Positions 24,594 through 33,265 of a DNA stretch of 64,000 nucleotides are shown here, in pieces; the stretch's first letter is position 1, and each line of letters starts with the position of its first letter. A program made the position numbers and the translations under genes. The notes beneath the pieces were generated by a model. It worked only from the letters and a program-made list of their open reading frames with translations. It had not been told where the DNA came from and ran no database searches. The DNA is from Pseudomonas fluorescens (GTDB taxonomy: Bacteria; Pseudomonadota; Gammaproteobacteria; Pseudomonadales; Pseudomonadaceae): contig NZ_CABVHY010000024.1 of the NCBI RefSeq assembly GCF_902497875.1, positions 56,529 to 120,528 on the forward strand. Direction: 5' to 3'.

Positions 24594-25366
24594 GCGTGTG
24601 CCCCCTCGAGACTGACGGCTTCGCTGCCCAGGTAGGCCTCACGCACCTGCGCATTGGCTGAAACGCTGGCGTAGTCGCCTTCGGCGAGAATCGCCCCCCG
24701 GGCCAATACGGTAATCCGGTCGCACAGTTCACTGACCACCCCGAGGTTGTGCTCGACCATCAGCACCGTGCGCCCTACAGCGGCGCGGCGCACCAGGCCA
24801 ATGACCATGTTCACGTCCTCGCGGCCCATGCCCTGGGTCGGTTCGTCGAGTAATAGCACCGTGGGATCCAGGGCCAGGGTGGTGGCCAATTCCAGGGCGC
24901 GCTTGCGGCCATAGGGCAGCTCGATGGTCAGGGTGTCGGCGTAGTCGAGCAGACCGACCTCCTCCAGCATCTGCAACGCCCGTTCATTGAGTGCGTCGAG
25001 GCTGCGCTCGGACTTCCAGAAGTGGAACGAGTTGCCCAGCTTGCGCTGCAACGCCACACGCACGTTCTCCACCACACTCATGTGGCCGAACACCGCGGAT
25101 ATCTGGAATGAACGAACCAGGCCCAGACGCGCGATTTCATTGGGTTTGAAACGGGTGATCGGCTGGCCAAGGTAGAGGATCTCGCCACGAGTGGGCGGGA
25201 GGAACTTGGTGAGGAGGTTGAAGACGGTAGTTTTGCCGGCCCCGTTGGGTCCGATCAGTGCGTGAATATGCCCCTTCTGCACACGCAGATCGACCGAATC
25301 CACTGCGGTGAAACCGCGGAATTCCTTGGTCAAGCCACGCGTTTCCAACACGATCTCTGGTGACAT
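24590..25366 (-). CDS. ABC importer ATPase, LivG-like
   Basis: 258 residues, first gene of the importer operon. Walker A IGPNGAGKTTVFNLL, long LivG-type insertion after it (FLPPTRGEILYLG), signature-like LPYGRKRALELATTLALD (LivG proteins have YG-x-R instead of LSGGQ), Walker B TVLLLDEPTQGM and switch VEHNLGVV. A GAGGG ribosome site precedes the ATG. A perfect palindrome lies 58 bases upstream. Confidence 0.92.
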   Translation of the reverse strand: MSPEIVLETRGLTKEFRGFTAVDSVDLRVQKGHIHALIGPNGAGKTTVFNLLTKFLPPTRGEILYLGQPITRFKPNEIARLGLVRSFQISAVFGHMSVVENVRVALQRKLGNSFHFWKSERSLDALNERALQMLEEVGLLDYADTLTIELPYGRKRALELATTLALDPTVLLLDEPTQGMGREDVNMVIGLVRRAAVGRTVLMVEHNLGVVSELCDRITVLARGAILAEGDYASVSANAQVREAYLGSEAVSLEGAHA

Positions 25367-25423
25367 GTGGAGCCCTCTAACCTTGATTTGTTTTTATTGG
25401 TTATGGCGCTGCGGACACTATTA

Positions 25424-25437
25424 CGTTTACGTAAACG
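25424..25437. promoter_or_regulatory. Perfect palindrome CGTTTAC-GTAAACG, candidate operator
   Basis: CGTTTACGTAAACG is a perfect 14-bp palindrome 58 bases upstream of the first importer gene, in the position expected for its promoter. The ACGTAAACG half resembles the motif I remember for LiuR, the MerR-family regulator of branched-chain amino-acid breakdown in proteobacteria. No regulator gene is adjacent. From 25438 to 25739 I see no gene. Confidence 0.5.
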
Positions 25438-25739
25438 ACAACACTATACGAAAGTCTAAGACGGACCAGCGGGTATAAATACGACCAGAAATATCAGACA
25501 ACCCCGGCGTTGGTGCCGGGTGACAAGCTTCAGACGGCGCAAGCGCCGGAACGGGTGGATGGGTTCATCCTGTGTACCCATTGTTTATTCGTGCGGGCTT
25601 GGCTCAAAGCAGACGAGGCCGAGTATAGGTGGGTGCTAGCAAAATAATACCGCGCAAAAAAGACGGTCCGTTGTGCAAAAAAACATGTGTGTGGCTTACC
25701 CGCGAAAAACCATGGAATTCACCCATGTAAACGTGTGTG

Positions 25740-25830
25740 GGCAAAACGGAGCTGCCGCAGGCTGCGATCTTTAGGGGTATCCAGTGCTTGACTGACTGGC
25801 ATTGGGGCAAACCCGCTCCCACAGCGGGGC
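25740..25830. repeat. Single REP-type repeat sequences
   Basis: GGAGCTGCCGCAGGCTGCGATCT (25748-25770) is one unit of the second REP family. It is followed by AACCCGCTCCCACAG, a fragment of another Pseudomonas intergenic repeat. Open frames here follow the repeats and do not look like genes. Confidence 0.6.
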
Positions 25831-25916
25831 CGTCAACACGGTTTTGCTTTGTCCGGCGTAGCGATAAAGGGACGCAGACTTATGGTCGAGCCTGGCCAGA
25901 TAAAAAAGCACCTCAC

Positions 25917-26162
25917 TCATGAGCTGCTCCCCGGCGCCTCAGCCTGTTGAGCTCGCACCAGTATTACTTGTATCTTAGGTTCAAGCACACTCAGCGCCTG
26001 ACGCAACAAATCGGTAGCGGCCTGCATTTCTTGCGCACGTTGCGTGCTGATGACCAGCGGGCGATATGACCGAGACGCCGTAACAGAATCTTCAATAAAT
26101 CGCTTGAATACAAAACAAGCACGCATCATGTCGCCCATCGCCAAAATATCATCAACAACCAT
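25917..26162 (-). CDS. Small hypothetical protein
   Basis: 81 residues from ATG 26162, with GAGGGG about 6 bases upstream, which supports real translation. The peptide is mostly helical by eye (MVVDDILAMGDMMRACFVF, then STQRAQEMQAATDLLRQAL) with a single Cys and no membrane segment or known motif. It sits alone between repeats. Function unknown. Confidence 0.55.
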   Translation of the reverse strand: MVVDDILAMGDMMRACFVFKRFIEDSVTASRSYRPLVISTQRAQEMQAATDLLRQALSVLEPKIQVILVRAQQAEAPGSSS

Positions 26163-26356
26163 TTTTCACCCCTCACTTATCCCTATTGGCTGCGGCTTGT
26201 TTGCACTGAAAAAAAACTGATAGCGAAGCTGATTATCCATCAGCAAAAAATACACAATGAGGCCTGCTACCCCCTGCGCATTAATGCCCTCGGCCTTAGT
26301 TCGAAAACCTGTTGTCGCTCCGTTTCACACTTGCAGATTCCCGGAACAAGCGTTGA

Positions 26357-26707
26357 TTGTCTACTGTCAAGTCTGACAGGTACCCCGTATTATTTTTTGA
26401 GCGTTACTTTAGATCGACAACGCCAGCCGATATCGCAATGACATCACTGCACGTGTATTGAAAAGTACAGTACAGATCGCTATTCCCTTATTTATAAGCG
26501 CTCCCTGAACCTCACATTTTAAAGGTGGGGATCTATGGCTATCCTGGAATTTGCGGGTGCGCGCGGATTTGAACATTGAGTTGCCACCGAGAACGTCGAA
26601 CGGGTCGGTGGGGGACTTTGCCTGTTGGGGCCACCCGTCAGGGTGCTTGACCCACATTTATAAACCCTTGGACAGCTAACCACCTGTTATTTCTGACAGT
26701 AGACAAC
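26357..26707. mobile_element. 351-bp element with inverted ends (MITE-like)
   Basis: The left end TTGTCTACTGTCA (26357-26369) is repeated exactly inverted at the right end (26695-26707). Similarity continues inward (..ACAGGT at both). Each end also carries a smaller hairpin: CTGTCA-AGTC-TGACAG on the left and an imperfect version on the right. The inside holds no convincing gene; an 82-codon minus frame (26409-26657) has no ribosome site. No clear target duplication flanks it. It fits a non-autonomous transposon or a decayed IS with the transposase removed. Confidence 0.55.
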
Positions 26708-26772
26708 CACGAATCCACAAATTAGGTTAGATCGTGCTCGGGCCAAACAGGCCTTCGAATCAGGTGAACGGT

Positions 26773-27063
26773 ATGAAAACCAGTCAAAGTGTTTTGCTAA
26801 CACCCCGACCCATTGACCTTAGTCAGGACAGTGTTTGGGTGAAAAACGAGCTTTGCGCAAGCGGGCTCGATTCCAGGGATGACATGTGCATACCACTGAC
26901 ACGCCCTCCTGTCCCACGCTCCGTCCACCGCACCTCAATACAGAAAAATGACAACATTCGCGTTCTCGCAGAAATGCTCCATGGTTGTTTGATCAGGAGC
27001 CAAGGTGACTTTGAACGAGGGGCCCATGAACGCGTAAAGGCGCAGTCTTCCAAACATATATAG
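26773..27063 (+). CDS. Hypothetical protein, uncertain
   Basis: A 96-residue frame from ATG 26773 with AGGTGA 5 bases upstream. The peptide (MKTSQSVLLTPRPIDLSQDS...) has three Cys but no motif, signal or membrane segment that I recognise. It lies just right of the inverted-end element and 39 bases before a membrane-protein gene on the same strand. The ribosome site is the only positive evidence. Confidence 0.35.
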   Translation: MKTSQSVLLTPRPIDLSQDSVWVKNELCASGLDSRDDMCIPLTRPPVPRSVHRTSIQKNDNIRVLAEMLHGCLIRSQGDFERGAHERVKAQSSKHI

Positions 27064-27102
27064 GCAATCCTGTCCCCTGCCATACTGATTGGAAACCTTG
27101 CC

Positions 27103-27540
27103 ATGAACATGTTTGCCTGGCTTGCGCTCGTCAGCTACTCGCTAGCTTTTCTAATCGTTTTAGCTTTCTCAATTGCTTACTTGAAGCGGTCTGACTTCAT
27201 GCCCTACCACGGTATCGCCATTGGCCGTCGTTGGAGCGAAGTCGAACCCCGTACTCAGGTACTGCTCCTGGCGCTGATCAAGGTCACCGGGGCGGCTTGG
27301 TTGGCATTGGCGCTGGCGGGATTTTTCCTCCTGTACTTGTTGTTCCCCGGTAATGGAGAATTTGTCCAACTGATCGTATTTCAATTGTTCTGCCTGATTG
27401 CGCTTTCCCCTGCTGTAGGGGTGGCCACCTATGTGCGAAAGAAAACCAATGCACCGACGCCTATCCGAAGCGGTGTTTTGCCAGTGATTCTGTCATTACT
27501 TGGATTCACGTTTGCCGTACTTTCAGGTCGGTACATGTAG
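27103..27540 (+). CDS. Small four-helix membrane protein, unknown function
   Basis: 145 residues with four hydrophobic segments (LALVSYSLAFLIVLAFSIAYL; TGAAWLALALAGFFLLYLLF; FVQLIVFQLFCLIALSPAVG; GVLPVILSLLGFTFAVL). The loops are short and the first loop is rich in Arg and contains FMPYHGIAIGRRWSE. No family name comes to mind. 47 bases upstream of the thioesterase gene on the same strand, so possibly co-transcribed. Confidence 0.7.
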   Translation: MNMFAWLALVSYSLAFLIVLAFSIAYLKRSDFMPYHGIAIGRRWSEVEPRTQVLLLALIKVTGAAWLALALAGFFLLYLLFPGNGEFVQLIVFQLFCLIALSPAVGVATYVRKKTNAPTPIRSGVLPVILSLLGFTFAVLSGRYM

Positions 27541-27587
27541 CACCGGCGTAAGACACCCCAATACCCTACAGTCGCAGGTCGCCAACC

Positions 27588-28013
27588 ATGAATCGCAACG
27601 CATTATTCTGGAAAATTGTCACTGGTGAACTTCCGTTGCCGAATGCCGCCATCTTGTTGGGTTGGAAGTTCGTCGATTACGATGAAGACCAATGCGAAGC
27701 GCATATCGAGTTTGACGCCACGGCGTCGTTGACCAATCCAATGGGCAATATTCAGGGCGGAATGCTCTCAGCCATGCTGGACGACTGCATGGGCCCTGCC
27801 ATCTACGCAAACTTGCCGAATAACCAGATCGCCGTGACGATCGAATCGAAAACCAATTTCGTCAGTCCCGCATCGCCAGGTCGAATTATCGGATGGGGTC
27901 GGCTCGATCATGCAAAGGGCACGATTTGCTTCACCTCGGGTCGGCTGATCAATGAAGCCGGCGAGGTTCTGGCAACGGCGACAGCCACCTACCGTATCTG
28001 CAACTTCCGCTGA
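27588..28013 (+). CDS. PaaI-family hotdog thioesterase
   Basis: 141 residues, full length for the family. The hotdog helix motif NPMGNIQGGMLSAMLDDCMG carries the Asp/Asn expected of PaaI-type acyl-CoA thioesterases. It is followed by strands VTIESKTNFVSPASPGRI and TATATYRI. Cytosolic; acyl group unknown. Convergent with the last gene of the siderophore operon. Confidence 0.85.
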   Translation: MNRNALFWKIVTGELPLPNAAILLGWKFVDYDEDQCEAHIEFDATASLTNPMGNIQGGMLSAMLDDCMGPAIYANLPNNQIAVTIESKTNFVSPASPGRIIGWGRLDHAKGTICFTSGRLINEAGEVLATATATYRICNFR

Positions 28014-28107
28014 CACGGACTTTGCGTCCCGAATGTCCTTGCCAAGGGCATTTTGAAGCGGGAGATGGCCAAGCAAGCGAAGTAGTCACGGGGCGATTGC
28101 CGGACGC

Positions 28108-28752
28108 TCACCCTTCGCCGGAACCGACCGGGGATGTGGCAGCCAGCCTCAGCAAAAACTCCTCCCGGCGAACCCGGTCCATTGTCTCTTTGGCCAAAAG
28201 CTCGGGAAATAAAGCCTGGGCCTGCTGCGCATCGAGGATAAACCCCCCGTCATCGTCACCAATGGCAATGTCCCCGGGCTGCACCCGGACCTCGCCGACG
28301 CTGACCGGCTGGTTGACCTCTCCTTGCAAGCCGATGCTGCGGGTAGTGAAAGCGCTGACCTCGCGGCAAAACACTGGAAGCTTGTGCAGACGCAATGCAC
28401 TGACGTCGGTGACTGCACCTGACACCACCACCCCGGCCAGCCCTTTGATCAATCCGGCCAAGGTGCGCAACTCGCCCCAACAGGCACATTCAGCATCGCC
28501 CACGCACTCGATGACCAGCACGTCACCCGGCTGGCTGAGCAACAGTGCCTCACGCAGGACGCTGCCGTCGGGGGTAAAGACTTTAACCGTGACCACATTG
28601 CCGACCATGCGGATGTCGTTGAACAGCGGTTTGATGCCCCGCAGGTAACCACTGCCGGTCAGATGACCGATGGTCGATGAAGCGATCTTGCGGTACTCGC
28701 CCAGCACCTCATCACTGACCAGCTGGCGGCGCGGCGCTATCCGGTCATTCAT
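28108..28752 (-). CDS. RraA-fold protein at the end of the siderophore operon
   Basis: 214 residues from ATG 28752 (GAGGA 8 bases upstream; its ATGA overlaps the stop of the FhuF-like gene). RraA/dimethylmenaquinone-methyltransferase-like fold: STIGHLTGSGYLRGIKPLF, the PGDVLVIECVGDAECACWGELRTLAG core and GVVVSGAVTDVSAL; the usual G-x-R-D active-site pattern (GAVRD/GGVRD, where an Arg-Asp supports metal-dependent aldolase or oxaloacetate decarboxylase activity) here reads GAVTD. Translation coupling to the reductase gene ties it to iron uptake, but its role is unknown. Confidence 0.78.
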   Translation of the reverse strand: MNDRIAPRRQLVSDEVLGEYRKIASSTIGHLTGSGYLRGIKPLFNDIRMVGNVVTVKVFTPDGSVLREALLLSQPGDVLVIECVGDAECACWGELRTLAGLIKGLAGVVVSGAVTDVSALRLHKLPVFCREVSAFTTRSIGLQGEVNQPVSVGEVRVQPGDIAIGDDDGGFILDAQQAQALFPELLAKETMDRVRREEFLLRLAATSPVGSGEG

Positions 28753-29531
28753 CGGCATTTCCTCGGGCGTAACAATGGGCAGGTCGAACAGTATTCAACC
28801 GGCTCGCTGGCTTGATAGTAGAAGCAACAGGTTCGACGAAAGCGAATGCTGCGCTGCCCATCGTCAACCAGCGTGGGAGGAAGTCGAAAATGGCTCAGCG
28901 GATTGTAATCAAGGCCGAACAAGGCCGGCTGTGCCTGGGTCAGCAGCCAGCTGAAATCCGCTTCATAGCGTTCACGTATCGGCGGTTCCTCGATCTTTAC
29001 CATGCGCTTTTCATACAGCGAATACACCCGAGCTGCAGTGTTATCCCACAAAATACGCCGGGAAATGCCGCTGACGCTGTAAAAGGTTTGCCAGAGCGGT
29101 TGCAGCACTCCGGCAAACAGTGAGTGCACAATGGTCTCGCGCCAGGCATCGCGTTCACCGGTCGCATAGGCAAACGGCAGCTCTTGATGGAGCGGCAGAG
29201 AGGACGTCCAGAGGCCCTCGTCGTGCCCGTATTCGATTACCGTGTTGTCCAGCGATAGCAGCAGCCCTTTGTCGTACACCGACATGGCGTACAAACAAGC
29301 ACCGGTTGCCAGAAATGACAGCCGTTTACCCAGCAACGAAGCGGTAATCTTGCGCGAAGGTGAACCGATGACTGGCGTCAGCTCATCCAGCAGACGTTCG
29401 CAGACATCCTCCTGCAACAAGGCCCGTGCCGTCAGCGAGCGTAGCGGATCGCGCTCTGCCGATTCCTTCAGACGCAGCCCTGCGCTAAGCACTGCCCACT
29501 CCTGCGCAGTGAAATGGTGGGCCAGACTCAT
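28749..29531 (-). CDS. FhuF-like ferric-siderophore reductase
   Basis: 260 residues. The C-terminus carries CC, eleven residues, then C-x2-C (ending PLLRPRKCR), the [2Fe-2S] ligand set of FhuF-type reductases; the rest has the FhuF pattern (PLHQELPFAYATGERDAW, ILWDNTAARVYSLYE). Such enzymes reduce ferric siderophore in the cytoplasm to release Fe(II). Its start overlaps the cbrD stop by 4 bases (ATGA), so it is made with the importer. This placement makes ferric achromobactin the expected substrate. Confidence 0.85.
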   Translation of the reverse strand: MSLAHHFTAQEWAVLSAGLRLKESAERDPLRSLTARALLQEDVCERLLDELTPVIGSPSRKITASLLGKRLSFLATGACLYAMSVYDKGLLLSLDNTVIEYGHDEGLWTSSLPLHQELPFAYATGERDAWRETIVHSLFAGVLQPLWQTFYSVSGISRRILWDNTAARVYSLYEKRMVKIEEPPIRERYEADFSWLLTQAQPALFGLDYNPLSHFRLPPTLVDDGQRSIRFRRTCCFYYQASEPVEYCSTCPLLRPRKCR

Positions 29532-30319
29532 TGCGGCAGTTCCCTACCAAACGGAATGCACATCGGCGTACCGAAGAATGGATCGGGGATAATCCGGCAA
29601 TTGAGGTCGAACACCGTCTTGACCAGCGCCTCGGTCAAGACCTCCTCGGGCCGACCCTGGGCAAAGGCGCCGCGGTTATGTACGGCGACCATATGGTCGG
29701 CGTAGCGACAGGCGAGATTGAGGTCGTGCAACACCATGACGATGGTTTTGTTCTCGCGCCGGTTGAGGTCGCGCAGCAGATCCAGCACTTCGATCTGGTG
29801 CGCCAGATCGAGAAAGGTCGTCGGCTCATCCAGCAGCACGATGCCGGTATCCTGGGCCAGCGTCATGGCGATCCACGCGCGCTGACGCTGCCCTCCGGAA
29901 AGCGCATCCACCGGTCGATCAGCCAATGCCTCCAACCCGGTTTGGCTCAGCGCTCGATTGACCATGGCTTCATCTTCAGCCGACCACTGTTGCATCCAGC
30001 TCTGATAAGGGTAACGGCCCAGGCCCACCAGTTGGCGGACGGTAATGCCCTCGGGCGCCGTGGGCGTCTGCGGCAGAATCGCCAACTCACGGGCCACGGT
30101 TGCGGTGGATTTCTGGCGGATATCCACACCGTTGAGAATCACCGTGCCGTGGGTCGGCTTGAGCAGTCGGGCAAAGGACTTGAGCAAGGTGCTTTTGCCA
30201 CAACCGTTACTGCCGATCAGCACCGTGACCTTGCCCTTGGGCAGTTGCAGATCCAGCTCATCTATAATCACCTGGCGCTGATAACTCAGGGTCAGGCCGC
30301 GACTTGCAATCAACGTCAT
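29528..30319 (-). CDS. cbrD: Ferric achromobactin ABC importer ATPase CbrD
   Basis: 263 residues of the FecE/FepC class: Walker A IGSNGCGKSTLLKSF, Q-loop ILPQTPTAP, signature LSGGQRQRAWIAMTLA, Walker B GIVLLDEPTTFLDL and switch VMVLHDLNL. It energises import through CbrB/CbrC. 12 bases after cbrC, 4-base overlap with the reductase gene. Gene naming rests on the order cbrA-B-C-D after acsA, as in Dickeya. Confidence 0.92.
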   Translation of the reverse strand: MTLIASRGLTLSYQRQVIIDELDLQLPKGKVTVLIGSNGCGKSTLLKSFARLLKPTHGTVILNGVDIRQKSTATVARELAILPQTPTAPEGITVRQLVGLGRYPYQSWMQQWSAEDEAMVNRALSQTGLEALADRPVDALSGGQRQRAWIAMTLAQDTGIVLLDEPTTFLDLAHQIEVLDLLRDLNRRENKTIVMVLHDLNLACRYADHMVAVHNRGAFAQGRPEEVLTEALVKTVFDLNCRIIPDPFFGTPMCIPFGRELPQ

Positions 30320-30331
30320 GCCTTGGATTCC

Positions 30332-31363
30332 TTAATGCCGCTGCTTGATCAACAGATAAAGAAAAAACGGTGTGCCGAGCACCGCGACAAAAATTCCCGC
30401 CGGCAAATCCAGTGGCAAAAACAGCGTGCGCCCGGCCAGGTCCGCGAGCATCACCAGGTTCGCCCCGACCAAGGCCGCCATCACGGCCTGCCCGGCGAAA
30501 CCGGGCCCGACCAGGCGTTTGGCAATGTGCGGGGCAATCAAGCCGACAAAGGCAATCGCCCCACCCCAGGCAATGGCCGCACCGGCCAACGCCACGCTCA
30601 CCAGCAACAACCCGGCCCGCAGCCACTGCACGCGCACGCCGATGCCCTGGGCCAGGCTGTCATCCAGCTGTTGCACCATTACCTGACGGGCAAGCAGTAC
30701 CAACAGTGGGAAGATCCCCAGCAACCAGCCCGCCAGCGCCAACGGTTCGGGCCAGCTGGCACCGTAGACACTGCCTGTCAGCCAGACGTAGGCCGACAGC
30801 GTGGTGGTCAGCGGGCTGAACACCAGGATGAAGGTGGTGGCGGCCGTCAACATCGCCGAGACGCCCACCCCGATCAACACCAGCCGCAGCGGCGATGCAC
30901 CCTGCTTCCAGGCCAACAGATAGATCGCCAGCGTAGCCAGCCCCGCGCCGAGCATCGCCGCCAGGGGCAGGAACTGTTGGCCCAGCGCCACCGAGAAAAA
31001 CGACAGGTAAAGCACCGCCGCGGCACTGGCACCGCTGGTAATGCCCAGCAGATCTGGTGACGCCAGCGGATTGCGGATAATGCCTTGCAGGATCAGCCCG
31101 GAGATCGCCAGCGCGGCGCCGACCAGCGCGGCCAGGACAATGCGCGGAAAACGCAGTTGCTCGACGATAAACGTCAGGCTCGGGTCCTCGCTGGCAAACA
31201 GGATCCGCAGCACCGCCAGGGGTGACAGCGTGACTTTCCCCAGCGATAGCGAGCCAAGGACCACCAGCAAGGTAATCGCCAGTGCCCCCACCAGCCGCGA
31301 CAAGCTGGAAATATTGACCCGGCGGGAAAACCCGCCATGGCGCCAGGTCAGTACCTTATCCAT
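30332..31363 (-). CDS. cbrC: Ferric achromobactin permease CbrC
   Basis: 343 residues from ATG 31363, with GGAGG 5-6 bases upstream; a longer frame inside cbrB was rejected. FecCD-type permease with about nine or ten helices, LGKVTLSPLAVL at the start, ISGLILQGIIRNPLASPDLLG and IAFVGLIAPHIAKRLVGP, the coupling region to the ATPase. Its start overlaps the cbrB end by 8 bases. Confidence 0.92.
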   Translation of the reverse strand: MDKVLTWRHGGFSRRVNISSLSRLVGALAITLLVVLGSLSLGKVTLSPLAVLRILFASEDPSLTFIVEQLRFPRIVLAALVGAALAISGLILQGIIRNPLASPDLLGITSGASAAAVLYLSFFSVALGQQFLPLAAMLGAGLATLAIYLLAWKQGASPLRLVLIGVGVSAMLTAATTFILVFSPLTTTLSAYVWLTGSVYGASWPEPLALAGWLLGIFPLLVLLARQVMVQQLDDSLAQGIGVRVQWLRAGLLLVSVALAGAAIAWGGAIAFVGLIAPHIAKRLVGPGFAGQAVMAALVGANLVMLADLAGRTLFLPLDLPAGIFVAVLGTPFFLYLLIKQRH

Positions 31364-32345
31364 AACGACCTCCACGGCGGGCCAGGAGAATAAAGAACGG
31401 TGCACCAAACAGTGCGGTCATCACACCCACCGGCACCTCCTGGGGAAGAATCAACACCCGTGACAGGGTATCGGCCAGCAGCAGCAGGATCGCGCCGAGC
31501 AACGCGGAGCCCGGCAGCAGCCAGCGATGATCGATGGACAGCCCTTTGCGCACCATGTGTGGCACCAACAGGCCAATGAAGCCAATGCTCCCGGCCAACG
31601 CCACGGCGCTGCCGGCCAGGCAGACGATCAGCACGCTCAGCAGCAGACGAATCAAGCCGGTGCGCTGCCCGAGACTGGTGGCGATTTCCTCCCCGGCGTT
31701 CAACACATTGACCTGCCCCGCCACCAACAGTGATCCCAGCAACGCGAGCACGCTGCACATCAGTAGCGGCGCGGCGATCGACAGGCTGCGCTCGGTCAGC
31801 GAGCCAGCCATCCAGAACAACACGGTGTCCAGTCCATCCTGATTGACCACCAGCAGCGCCTGGCTGAAGGCCGAAAACAGCGCGGCAATCGCTGCGCCGG
31901 CCAGAACGATGCGTAGCGGGCTGAGACTACCCTGCCCCATGTTGCCAATCAGCCACACCAGACAACCGGCAACCGCGGCACCGAGGAACGCGCACCACAA
32001 CCAGGCATCCGGCGATGACAAGGAGAAGATCGAGGAAAACAGGATGATAAAGAAGGTCGCCCCGGCATTGACCCCAAACAGCCCGGGAGAGGCCAACGGG
32101 TTGCGGGTCAGCGCCTGCATCAATGCCCCGGCCACCGCCAGGCTGGCGCCCACGGCAATGGCCATCAAGGTCCTGGACAGGCGCGTGGTGGTCACCAGCG
32201 TATGACTGGCGCTCAAGGCATCCGGATGGACAAAGGCCGCGGCTACCTGTGACAGCGGAATCCAGGTTGCGCCGACGGCCAGGCTCAAGACACTGCACAG
32301 CAGCAGCACGATCGCCGCGAACCCTAGCTTCAAAGCATTACTCAT
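31356..32345 (-). CDS. cbrB: Ferric achromobactin permease CbrB
   Basis: 329 residues from ATG 32345, which overlaps the cbrA stop in ATGA. FecCD-type permease with the same landmarks as CbrC (VAGALMQALTRNPLASPGLFG, GSIGFIGLLVPHMVRKGLS). CbrB and CbrC should form the channel heterodimer. Confidence 0.92.
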   Translation of the reverse strand: MSNALKLGFAAIVLLLCSVLSLAVGATWIPLSQVAAAFVHPDALSASHTLVTTTRLSRTLMAIAVGASLAVAGALMQALTRNPLASPGLFGVNAGATFFIILFSSIFSLSSPDAWLWCAFLGAAVAGCLVWLIGNMGQGSLSPLRIVLAGAAIAALFSAFSQALLVVNQDGLDTVLFWMAGSLTERSLSIAAPLLMCSVLALLGSLLVAGQVNVLNAGEEIATSLGQRTGLIRLLLSVLIVCLAGSAVALAGSIGFIGLLVPHMVRKGLSIDHRWLLPGSALLGAILLLLADTLSRVLILPQEVPVGVMTALFGAPFFILLARRGGRYG

Positions 32346-33265
32346 GAGGCGGTATCCGCTGCTGCCATGCGCGCAATATCGTCGAGCATCAGGTTGGCCC
32401 CGAGCATTCCGCCCGACAAGCTCCAGGCCACGCCGTCGACCTGCCAGACCTGATGCTCCCGCGGCGCGCGCATTTGCTGCCACAGCGGGTGCTGCACCAG
32501 GCTTTCATAGTTGCGCTGCACCGCCGCGCTCGACCCGTGCATGAACACAAAAAACAGCTCGGCATTCACCACCGGAAGACTCTCCTTGCTGGTAAGTTTC
32601 AGCGACACCCCTTTCGCCTCCCGGCTGGCCTCAGTCCAGCTGAAGCCCAGTTCGCTGAGCACCGAACCGGCGAAGCTGACGGGTAGATAACTGCGGATGT
32701 GGTCTTCACGAATATCCAGAATCGATACCGTGAGTGGCCAGCGTCCGGCAAATTTGTCCTGCAGTTGCTGACGCAGTTGCGCAACCCGTTGCTGCCATTG
32801 CGCCAGAATCTCCATGGCTGCCTGCTGGCGGTGCAGTGCGGCGCCCATCAGCGCCAGGGTCTTTTTGAATTCGAACACTTCCTCCAGCATCACCACCGGG
32901 GCGATCTGCCTGAGTAACGGCGCTATGCGCTGGTGGCGAAAACTCGAGGCGACAATCACCTCTGGCTTCAGCAGGACGATGTCCTCCAGGCTGGGCTGAG
33001 TCTCCAGCCCGACATGCGGGACATGTTCCAACGCCGAGCGCAAATAGCGATAAGTCGGTTTCTCGCTCCAGGAGTCAACGATACCGCAGGGGATTACCCC
33101 CAGCGCCACGGCACTGTCGGTAGCCCCCTGGAACAGGGTGATCACCCGCAAAGGGGCAACGCCCGCCTGCGCGAACGTTGGTGCGAACGACCTGAATGCC
33201 AAAAGGCCCAGGGACAGGCGCAACAACGTGCGCCTAGAGGGTTTTAGCGGGTTTTCATGCTTCAC
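32342..33265 (-). CDS. cbrA: Ferric achromobactin binding protein CbrA
   Basis: 307 residues from GTG 33265, the only start in frame near the acsA end (11-base overlap). The N-terminus has a twin-Arg stretch (SRRTLLRLSLGLLAF) before the hydrophobic core, compatible with Tat or Sec export. The mature part is a FecB/FhuD-type class III binding protein: GVIPCGIVDSWSE, LKPEVIVASSF and the long central helix (EILAQWQQRVAQLRQQL). It delivers ferric siderophore to CbrB/C. Confidence 0.9.
   Translation of the reverse strand: MKHENPLKPSRRTLLRLSLGLLAFRSFAPTFAQAGVAPLRVITLFQGATDSAVALGVIPCGIVDSWSEKPTYRYLRSALEHVPHVGLETQPSLEDIVLLKPEVIVASSFRHQRIAPLLRQIAPVVMLEEVFEFKKTLALMGAALHRQQAAMEILAQWQQRVAQLRQQLQDKFAGRWPLTVSILDIREDHIRSYLPVSFAGSVLSELGFSWTEASREAKGVSLKLTSKESLPVVNAELFFVFMHGSSAAVQRNYESLVQHPLWQQMRAPREHQVWQVDGVAWSLSGGMLGANLMLDDIARMAAADTAS

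Noticed and set aside
25604..25822. 72-codon minus frame
   Set aside because: Built on REP and other intergenic repeats; peptide follows the repeat sequence.
26409..26657. 82-codon minus frame inside the inverted-end element
   Set aside because: No ribosome site and no transposase motif; kept only as part of the element description.
29531..31060. Long plus-strand frame (509 codons) over cbrC/cbrD
   Set aside because: Antisense shadow of two well-supported ABC genes in GC-rich DNA; Gln/His/Arg-rich composition and no motif.
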